A DNA stretch of 64,000 nt from Arabiibacter massiliensis (lineage in GTDB: Bacteria > Actinomycetota > Coriobacteriia > Coriobacteriales > Eggerthellaceae): NCBI RefSeq assembly GCF_900169505.1, contig NZ_LT827021.1, positions 2,170,001 through 2,234,000 on the forward strand, read 5' to 3'. A program made the translations under genes and the position numbers. Positions 41,865-47,830 of this stretch are shown here, piece by piece. Numbering within the stretch: the stretch's first letter is position 1; each line of letters opens with the position of its first letter. The notes under the pieces are model-generated. The model did not search any database, had not been told where the DNA came from, and was given only the letters and a program-made list of their open reading frames with translations.

Positions 41865-44067
41865 GGGAGCCTCCTTCCGCCGGCGAAGCGCTTGGCGATG
41901 TTTCACGTGAAACATTTGTTCCACTGGCATCCTGAGCTGAGGCGCCGCGCGCCGGCTCTCCCCCGTCATCCTGAGCGGAGGCGCCGCGCGCCGGCCCCTT
42001 GTCATCCTGAGCGGAGGCGCCGCGCGCCGGCCCCTTGTCATCCTGAGCGGAGGCGCGCAGCGCCGGAGTCGAAGGATCCCGTTTGGCGTCAGCAGGAAGC
42101 GTCACGGCTGACGCCGCGCGGGATCCTTCGACTCGCTTCGCTCGCTCAGGATGACAAGAGGGGGGCTGCGCTCGCTCAGGATGACAAACCGCGAGCGCGT
42201 CGAAGGGGCACACCTGCGTGCACAGGGCGCAGCCGTTGCAGAGGGTGGGGTCGACGAAGGCCTGGCCGCGCTCCTTGCTGCGCGGGCCGCGGGCGTCGGG
42301 GTCGAAGCCGATGGCGGGGCAGCCGATCTCGGTGATGCACTTCTTGCAGCCGGTGCACGCGTCCGCGTCGACGGCCGCCGGCTCATCCGGGCGCACCAGC
42401 TGGACGCAGGGGCTCTCGAACAGGATGGCGCTCGGGCCCTCGAACGCGATGGCCTCGCGCGCGGCCTCTATCGACGCGTCCAGGTTCAGCGGGTCGGCGT
42501 GCACGATGCACTCCACGCCGAGCGCTTCCAGCACGCGCTCGATGGAGATGGGCGTGCGCTTCGGCCCCATGAGCGTGAAGCCGGTGCCGGGGTGCGGCTG
42601 CGAGCCGGTCATAGCCGTGGTCGCGTTGTCCAGCACGCACACTGTGATATCATGACCATTATACACAGCATTAGCGATCCCGGTGAGGCCGCTCGCGAAG
42701 AACGTCGAGTCGCCCACGAATGCGACCGTCTTCTTGTGCGGCTCGGCCACGGCGAATCCCTGCGCCATCGTGATGCCCGCGCCCATGCACAGGCACGTGT
42801 CCACGGCGTCGAGCGGCTTGGCGTTGCCCAGCGTGTAGCAGCCGATGTCGCCGCAGAGCACCGCCGGGGCCTTCCCCAGCGCGCGCTTCACGGCGTAGAA
42901 GCTGCCGCGGTGCGGGCATCCGGCGCACAGCACCGGCGGGCGCACGGGCAGCGGCTCGTCGGTGCCGGATGTTTCACGTGAAACATCCGTTCGTGAACAG
43001 GGGATTCCCAAGAATTTCGCGATGCGCTCGGCGATGTCGTCCACGTCGTTCTCGCCGCGGTCGCGCGCGTCGCCGGTGAGCTTGCCGCGCACCTCGAAGG
43101 CCGCGTGCATGCGGCCGGCGAAGCGCAGCAGCTCGTCTTCCAGCACGTGGTCGAGCTCTTCCAGCACGAGGATCTGCTCAAGGCCATCCGCGAACCGCGC
43201 GGCCGTCTCCGTCGGGAACGGGTACGGCGTGCCCACCTGCCAGAAGCGGTAGGCCGGCAGCTCGCCCGCGCGCTCCTCCAGCATGCGCAGCGCCTCGCGC
43301 GCGTAGGCCGCCGACACGCCGCCTGCAACGATGCCGAGCCGGGGCGCGGCGCCGTGCTCTTCAATCGGGTTGAACGCGGCCAGCTCAGGCCCGACGGCGA
43401 AGTCGTGGGCGATGGCGCGCAGACGGTCGTTGATCTCGCCGTGGGCCTCGAAGGCGCGGCGCGGGAAGATAACCCACTTAGGATCGCGCTCGAAGCCCTC
43501 GGGCGGCACCGGCAGCGCGTCGGTAGCGTCCGCCACGTCGAAGAACGTGGACGCGTGGTTGATGCGCGTGGTCGGCCGCACGATGACGGGCGTGCGGTAA
43601 CGCTCGGACAGGTCGAAGGCGGCCTGCATCATGGCGAAGCCCTCGTCGGGCGTGGACGGATCGAGCACGGGCAGCTTCGCGAACGAGGCGAAGCGGCGCG
43701 TGTCCTGCTCGGTCTGCGACGAGATGGGGCCGGGGTCGTCGGCCACGAACAGCACGAGGCCGCCCTTCACGCCCACGTAGTTCAGGCTCATCAGCGCGTC
43801 GGACGCCACGTTCAGCCCCACCTGCTTGCAGGTGAAGAGGCAGCGCGCGCCGGCGTACGACGCGCCGGCCAGAAGCTCGAGCGCCGCCTTCTCATTGGTG
43901 GACCACTCCACGTGCACCCCGCGCGCCGCGCCGGCCGCGTGCAGCTTCGCCACCGTCTCGATGAGCTCGGACGACGGCGTGCCGGGGTACCCCGCCACCA
44001 CGCGCACGCCCGCCTCCAGCGCCGCATGCGCGAACGCCTCGTTCCCCATCAGCAGCTTCTTCGCCAT
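41857..44067 (-). CDS. iorA: Indolepyruvate:ferredoxin oxidoreductase alpha subunit with repeat-encoded tail
   Basis: 736 aa. It has an N-terminal pyrimidine-binding domain (GYPGTPSSELIETVAK; VEWSTNEKAALELLAGASYA), TPP-binding segments (GDIGCYTLG; GAGITMAQGFAVAEP; FVGDSTFFASG) and two ferredoxin motifs (CTGCKKCITEIGCP; CNGCALCTQVCP). A normal IorA ends soon after the second cluster. Here about 110 further residues (627-736) come from the dispersed repeat array and a parS-like site (GASAQDDKGPAR units, then NVSRETS). A second parS-like site (42970) is coding as DVSRETS. Confidence 0.93.
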   Translation of the reverse strand: MAKKLLMGNEAFAHAALEAGVRVVAGYPGTPSSELIETVAKLHAAGAARGVHVEWSTNEKAALELLAGASYAGARCLFTCKQVGLNVASDALMSLNYVGVKGGLVLFVADDPGPISSQTEQDTRRFASFAKLPVLDPSTPDEGFAMMQAAFDLSERYRTPVIVRPTTRINHASTFFDVADATDALPVPPEGFERDPKWVIFPRRAFEAHGEINDRLRAIAHDFAVGPELAAFNPIEEHGAAPRLGIVAGGVSAAYAREALRMLEERAGELPAYRFWQVGTPYPFPTETAARFADGLEQILVLEELDHVLEDELLRFAGRMHAAFEVRGKLTGDARDRGENDVDDIAERIAKFLGIPCSRTDVSRETSGTDEPLPVRPPVLCAGCPHRGSFYAVKRALGKAPAVLCGDIGCYTLGNAKPLDAVDTCLCMGAGITMAQGFAVAEPHKKTVAFVGDSTFFASGLTGIANAVYNGHDITVCVLDNATTAMTGSQPHPGTGFTLMGPKRTPISIERVLEALGVECIVHADPLNLDASIEAAREAIAFEGPSAILFESPCVQLVRPDEPAAVDADACTGCKKCITEIGCPAIGFDPDARGPRSKERGQAFVDPTLCNGCALCTQVCPFDALAVCHPERAQPPSCHPERAKRVEGSRAASAVTLPADAKRDPSTPALRASAQDDKGPARGASAQDDKGPARGASAQDDGGEPARGASAQDASGTNVSRETSPSASPAEGGSHA
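41899..41914. other. parS-like site 3 (inside iorA 3' end)
   Basis: TGTTTCACGTGAAACA, in the repeat-derived tail of iorA. Confidence 0.7.
41928..42187 (-). repeat. Dispersed repeat array, copy e, within iorA
   Basis: Three to four 36-bp units (CCTGAGCGGAGGCGCCGCGC type), a central inverted core (GGAGTCGAAGGATCCC and GGGATCCTTCGACTC) and two further CTCAGGATGACA units. It is read in frame on the minus strand as GASAQDDKGPAR repeats. Confidence 0.88.
42970..42985. other. parS-like site 4 (inside iorA)
   Basis: TGTTTCACGTGAAACA in a 24-bp perfect palindrome (42966-42989), coding for part of DVSRETS between the IorA domains. Confidence 0.7.
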
Positions 44068-44097
44068 ATGCCTCTCGCCTGCCCTTGCCCGAACGGA

Positions 44098-44113
44098 TGT
44101 TTCACGTGAAACA
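44098..44113. other. parS-like site 5
   Basis: TGTTTCACGTGAAACA in a 24-bp palindrome, 31 bp upstream of iorA. Confidence 0.7.
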
Positions 44114-44172
44114 TCCGGCGTTTACGTTGAGGGCTCCATGATAGCGCAAGCGCGGGCGCGCCGGCCGCGATC

Positions 44173-44268
44173 CTACAGCAACGGCTTGATCCGGAAGGCC
44201 GCCGCCTCGCCGGGCCGCATGCTGAGCACGAACAGCGGGTCGAACTCGTCTGGACGCAAAGCCGTCAT
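44173..44268 (-). CDS. Possible 31-aa small protein upstream of iorA
   Basis: MTALRPDEFDPLFVLSMRPG and on to AFRIKPLL. It is oriented like iorA, 105 bp upstream, with the high GC3 of real genes here. AAGGAGG is present but about 13 nt from the ATG, longer than normal. It could be a leader peptide, a small protein, or the remnant of a longer gene. I recognise no family. Confidence 0.4.
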   Translation of the reverse strand: MTALRPDEFDPLFVLSMRPGEAAAFRIKPLL

Positions 44269-44388
44269 CGTCGGGAAACCGCCTCCTTGCTTCCAATATG
44301 CCGGAGACGCGCATCATGTTGCAACGATTTGTGAAAAAACACGCACCCGCGCAGAATTCGCATGCGGAGGCGCGTGAAAGCGCACAAA

Positions 44389-44404
44389 TGTTTCATGTGA
44401 AACA
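44389..44404. other. parS-like site 6 (variant)
   Basis: TGTTTCATGTGAAACA; one base differs from the consensus. Confidence 0.5.
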
Positions 44405-44435
44405 TCGGAGGAGTGCTCACTGATCATGCCGCCTC

Positions 44436-44496
44436 CGCACAAAAATCCTTTCCCGTCGAGGATTTTTGTGTCGAGCGGGGGCGATTAGCGTGCAGC
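44436..44496. repeat. MITE-like element, family 1, short copy C
   Basis: CGCACAAAAATCC and GGATTTTTGTGTCGAGCGG form a hairpin, and the right end GATTAGCGTGCAGC matches the right end of copies A and B. The internal part is missing. It lies in the 504-bp gap between iorA and the MFS gene, which otherwise holds parS-like sites and the small ORF. Confidence 0.6.
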
Positions 44497-44532
44497 GAGG
44501 TTGCGGTCCGTTAAACGGGGAATCAGGACGGA

Positions 44533-44548
44533 TGTTTCACGTGAAACG
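44533..44548. other. parS-like site 7
   Basis: TGTTTCACGTGAAACG, next to the 3' end of the MFS gene. Confidence 0.6.
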
Positions 44549-44571
44549 CTGCGGGCCGTGGGGGTGCCCGC

Positions 44572-45750
44572 TCAGGCGTCTTCCTGCAGGCTCGGGGGCT
44601 TGCGGTGGCGGGCGAAGGCGACGAACAGCACGAGGGCCGCGAGCGGGCACAGGGTGAAGCACGCGTACATGCCGCCGTAGCCGATGGCGGCCGCTGCCAG
44701 GCCCGATGCGAGCGAGCCCGCGCCGATGCCGCTGTCGAAGCCGGTGAGGTAGGTAGCGTTCGCCGCGCCGCGGCGCTCGGGCGGCACATCGGCCACGGCC
44801 ATGGCCTGCAGCGTGGAGTTGCACGCGGCGAACCCCGCGCCGAACAGGAACGCCACCAGCATGAACAGCGCGAGCGTGTCGGCAACCGCCAGCAGCGCAA
44901 GCGCCGAGGCCAGCACCGCGAGGCCGGGAACGATGACGAAGCCGTACCCCTTACGGTCCACCACCTTCCCCAGCAGCGGCCGCGACAGGGCGACCGCCGC
45001 CGCGTACGCGGGGAAGAACAGGCCGATGCCCTCCACGCCGCGCGCGGCCGCATGCAGCGCCAGGAACGTGACGAGCGCCCCGTAGCACGCCGACAGGCAG
45101 AACATGATGGCGCTCGGCAGCACCGACCGGCGCTCGAACAGCCCGCGCAGGCTGAACGTCACCGCGCGGCGCGGCACCGGCCGGTAGCGCAGCACGAGGG
45201 CGACGGCGAACGCGCAGACGAGCGCGCCCACCGTGAGCGCCGTCACCGGGGCGATGCCGCCGCCCTCGAACAGCCCCAGCGCGAAACCGGGCGCGAGGGC
45301 GAGCGCCAGGCTGGCCGACAGCGCGAACAACCCCATCCCCTCGCCGAAGCGGCGCGGCGGGATGACGTCGCTCGCCACCGTCTGGCTGGACGTGCTGGTG
45401 ATTCCCCAGGCCAGGCCATGGACGAACCGCACGGCCAGCACGGCCCCGACCACCGGGAAGAACGCGTACGTCGCCGAGGCGAGCGCCATGAACGCGATGC
45501 CGAACAGGAACACGCCCTTGCGCCCGAACGCGTCCAGCACCACCCCGCAGAACGGACGCACCAAAAGCGCGGCGACGGTGGTGATGGCCGTGACCCAGCC
45601 CAGCTCCGCGTCGGTGGCGCCCAGGCCCTGCAGGTGCACCGGCAGCACGAACGGCAGCGTCTGCCAGCTGGCGAACAGGAGGAAGTTCACGAGGGTGATG
45701 AGCAGGAAGTCCCTCGTCCACAGCGTCGTCTTCGGTTCGCCTTCCCCCAT
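44572..45750 (-). CDS. MFS transporter
   Basis: 392 aa with 12 predicted helices. It has the MFS loop 2-3 motif region (RPFCGVVLDAFGRKGVF) and its repeat in the second half (RPLLGKVVDRKGYGF), plus WGITSTSSQTVASDVIPPRR. Substrate unknown; it resembles general drug or metabolite efflux members. ATG 45750 is chosen; the open frame upstream runs into a parS-like site and has no homology. Confidence 0.9.
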   Translation of the reverse strand: MGEGEPKTTLWTRDFLLITLVNFLLFASWQTLPFVLPVHLQGLGATDAELGWVTAITTVAALLVRPFCGVVLDAFGRKGVFLFGIAFMALASATYAFFPVVGAVLAVRFVHGLAWGITSTSSQTVASDVIPPRRFGEGMGLFALSASLALALAPGFALGLFEGGGIAPVTALTVGALVCAFAVALVLRYRPVPRRAVTFSLRGLFERRSVLPSAIMFCLSACYGALVTFLALHAAARGVEGIGLFFPAYAAAVALSRPLLGKVVDRKGYGFVIVPGLAVLASALALLAVADTLALFMLVAFLFGAGFAACNSTLQAMAVADVPPERRGAANATYLTGFDSGIGAGSLASGLAAAAIGYGGMYACFTLCPLAALVLFVAFARHRKPPSLQEDA

Positions 45751-45795
45751 CGGGTCCGCCCGCCTCCTTCTCGATGGCCCGCGAAAGCGCACAGA

Positions 45796-45811
45796 TGTTT
45801 CACGTGAAACA
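45796..45811. other. parS-like site 8
   Basis: TGTTTCACGTGAAACA upstream of the MFS gene. Confidence 0.7.
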
Positions 45812-45849
45812 TCGCAGCGCACGCCAGCCGGAACGCCTTCAGTTGGCAC

Positions 45850-45962
45850 CGCGCGGGATCCTTCGACTCGCTGCGCTCGCTCGGGATGACAAGGGGGGCG
45901 CTGCGCTCGCTCAGGATGACATAGGGGGCGCTGCGCTCGCTCGGGATGACAAGGGGGGCGGC
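45850..45962. repeat. Dispersed repeat array, copy f
   Basis: CGCGGGATCCTTCGACTCG followed by three 30-bp units containing GCTCGCTCAGGATGACA or GCTCGCTCGGGATGACA. It is intergenic, between the MFS gene and purE. Confidence 0.85.
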
Positions 45963-45987
45963 CGGCCGCGCGCTGCGGGAGCCTTTC

Positions 45988-46458
45988 CTACGCGTCGGCC
46001 ATGGATTGCTTGAAGTCGATGATCTTCTGGCGAGCGCCGTCGCAGCCGGTGCCGAGGATCTGCACGGCCAGGATGGCGGCGTTCTTCGCGCCGTTGATGG
46101 CCACGCAGGCCACGGGCACGCCGCTGGGCATCTGCACCATGGACAGCAGCGAGTCGAGGCCGCCCAGGTCGCTCGTCTTCATGGGCACGCAGATCACCGG
46201 GTTCGGCGTGTACGCGGCCACGACGCCGCCCAGGTGCGCCGCCTTGCCGGCGGCCGCCACGATCACGCGGATGCCGCGCTCGTGCGCCGTCGAGGCCCAC
46301 TCGTGCACCTCGGCCGGCTTGCGATGCGCGCTCGCCACCTTCACCTCGTAGGGCACGCCGAACTCGTCGAGCTGCTTCATGCACGGCTCCATGGCGGGCA
46401 TGTCGGACTCGGACCCCATGATGATGCCGACGACCGGGCTCTTCTGTTCGCAGGACAT
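45988..46458 (-). CDS. purE: N5-carboxyaminoimidazole ribonucleotide mutase PurE
   Basis: 156 aa with the class I PurE blocks: GIIMGSESDMPAME (substrate phosphate binding), VASAHRKPAEVHEW (His catalytic region), AAGKAAHLGGVVAAYT and PVICVPMKTSDLGGLDSLLS. It acts in de novo purine synthesis. No purK or other pur gene is in the window. ATG 46458 follows GAGAGAGAGGAAA. Confidence 0.96.
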   Translation of the reverse strand: MSCEQKSPVVGIIMGSESDMPAMEPCMKQLDEFGVPYEVKVASAHRKPAEVHEWASTAHERGIRVIVAAAGKAAHLGGVVAAYTPNPVICVPMKTSDLGGLDSLLSMVQMPSGVPVACVAINGAKNAAILAVQILGTGCDGARQKIIDFKQSMADA

Positions 46459-46518
46459 GGATTTCCTCTCTCTCGGGCGCCCTCGCGGGCGGGCGGTTTC
46501 GTGTCGCCTGCCAGTGTA

Positions 46519-47142
46519 TCACCCGACGATGCGCCGGACGACGGCCTCCACCTCGTCGGCATCCGGCAGGCCGTGCCCGGGGCGCGCGGCGGCGCGGGCG
46601 AGCGCGAACTTGGCCGCCTCGAGCGCCTCGGACACCACAAGTCCCGCCTCCTCGTCGGCCGTGAGCGCGTCGGCGCAGGTGCGGCGCTCGGGGTGCGCCT
46701 CGAGGTAGGCCGCCAGGATGCCGCGGAAGTCGGCGACGAAGCCGAACGTACGGTCCAGGAACAGCCGCATGAGCGCGGGCGTCTGCGTGACCAGGCGGGC
46801 GCGCATGGCGGCGGTGTCGCTCGTCCAGTCGAGGTCGCGCACCACCTTGAGGAACAGCTCGAGCGTGGCGCGATACGGCGTGGCCGGCGCGAGGCGGTCG
46901 TAGGCCGCGTGCACGACGGCCGGGTCGAGGTCGAGCGGCCCCAGCCCCACGACGGCCGCGTCCTTCGTGGGGAAGTAGTTGAAGAACGTGCCCTGCGACA
47001 CCACCGCGCGCTCGGCGATCATGGCCACGGTCACGTTGTCGTAGCCCAGCTCGTCCACCAGCGCCATCGCCGCGTGCTCGATGGCCGCGCGCGTCTCCCG
47101 GCGCTTGCGCTCGCGCAGCGTCTCGGCCGTCCCGTTTCCCAT
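46519..47142 (-). CDS. TetR-family transcriptional regulator
   Basis: 207 aa. The N-terminal TetR helix-turn-helix is RKRRETRAAIEHAAMALVDE, GYDNVTVAMIAERAVVSQGT and FFNYFPTKDAAV; the helical C-terminal ligand domain is variable. It is divergent from tatA with a 143-bp gap containing AT-rich sequence and a TATACT toward tatA, so it may regulate itself and perhaps the neighbour. ATG 47142 is chosen over an upstream GTG-type start. Confidence 0.92.
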   Translation of the reverse strand: MGNGTAETLRERKRRETRAAIEHAAMALVDELGYDNVTVAMIAERAVVSQGTFFNYFPTKDAAVVGLGPLDLDPAVVHAAYDRLAPATPYRATLELFLKVVRDLDWTSDTAAMRARLVTQTPALMRLFLDRTFGFVADFRGILAAYLEAHPERRTCADALTADEEAGLVVSEALEAAKFALARAAARPGHGLPDADEVEAVVRRIVG

Positions 47143-47285
47143 GCGTTCGCCTTTCTCGTCCCGCGCGATGCCGCGCCCCTCCATTATAGGGAATATGTTC
47201 GATTTACTCCAAACTTGTAGTCACTTCAATTTTGAGGCTGCTATACTTCGGCTCAACGAGAAGAACGTCTGACGGGAGCGCTGCA

Positions 47286-47444
47286 ATGAAGATTTTCGGC
47301 ATGGGATTGCCCGAGCTCATCCTGATCCTGGTCGTGGTGCTGGTCATCTTCGGCCCCAAGAACCTGCCCAAGCTGGGCGGCATGCTCGGCCGCGGCGTGA
47401 AGAAGCTGCGCGGCCGCGTGGAGGACGACCCCCAAACCGCATAA
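47286..47444 (+). CDS. tatA: Twin-arginine translocase TatA/TatE subunit
   Basis: 52 aa. [20 protein letters not shown] has the TatA membrane helix with FGPK hinge, then an amphipathic helix ([17 protein letters not shown]) and an acidic tail. It is shorter than E. coli TatA but normal for Actinobacteria. It would help export the folded, cofactor-loaded Tat substrates encoded at 11.4-17.4 kb. tatC is not in the window. Confidence 0.93.
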   Translation: MKIFGMGLPELILILVVVLVIFGPKNLPKLGGMLGRGVKKLRGRVEDDPQTA

Positions 47445-47459
47445 CGCCCCCGCACCCTC

Positions 47460-47515
47460 ATTGTCGACCGAAACACACGCTTAGCGCCCCTGTGGCGTGT
47501 GTTTCGGTCGACAAT
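47460..47515. repeat. Palindromic element (21-nt perfect arms)
   Basis: The arms begin ATTGTCGACCGAAACACACG, with a 14-nt centre. The architecture is the same as 54087-54141. It follows tatA but lacks a T-tract. Confidence 0.75.
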
Positions 47516-47541
47516 CGCCCCGGGCGTGGCGCGCACACGAA

Positions 47542-47569
47542 AAGGCCCGCCGGTTCGTCGGCGGGCCTT
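47542..47569 (-). terminator. Intrinsic terminator of tRNA-Phe
   Basis: AAGGCCCGCC, 8-nt loop, GGCGGGCCTT, with T4 on the minus strand, 10 bp past the tRNA 3' end. Confidence 0.8.
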
Positions 47570-47578
47570 GCGCATTCA

Positions 47579-47654
47579 TGGTGGTCGGAGGGGGACTTGA
47601 ACCCTCGGCACGGGGATTTTCAGTCCCCTGCTCTACCAACTGAGCTACCCGACC
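47579..47654 (-). tRNA. tRNA-Phe (anticodon GAA)
   Basis: 76 nt with encoded CCA. The anticodon stem-loop is GGGGA-CTGAAAA-TCCCC and the D-arm GCTCAGTTGGTAGAGC. The acceptor GGTCGGG pairs with TCCGACC with a G-T closing pair, and the T-stem contains an A-C mismatch (GAGGG / CCCCC). Confidence 0.95.
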
Positions 47655-47684
47655 ATGCAGCGTCCTCGAAGGACGTGGAACGAT

Positions 47685-47713
47685 ATTGTACCGATGACCC
47701 CTCCCCCGGTCAA
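47685..47713 (-). promoter_or_regulatory. Promoter of tRNA-Phe
   Basis: On the minus strand: TTGACC, a 17-bp spacer, TACAAT; the tRNA starts 31 bp downstream. Confidence 0.8.
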
Positions 47714-47830
47714 GTCGCATTCGGCAGCTTTTCAAAAAAATGCACGTCGGCGGGAAGCGGGAAGCACCCCGCCAACCTCGGAAAACGGTATACTGGAATG
47801 ATGTCGCATCGAAGAGCCAAGGGGGACGAG

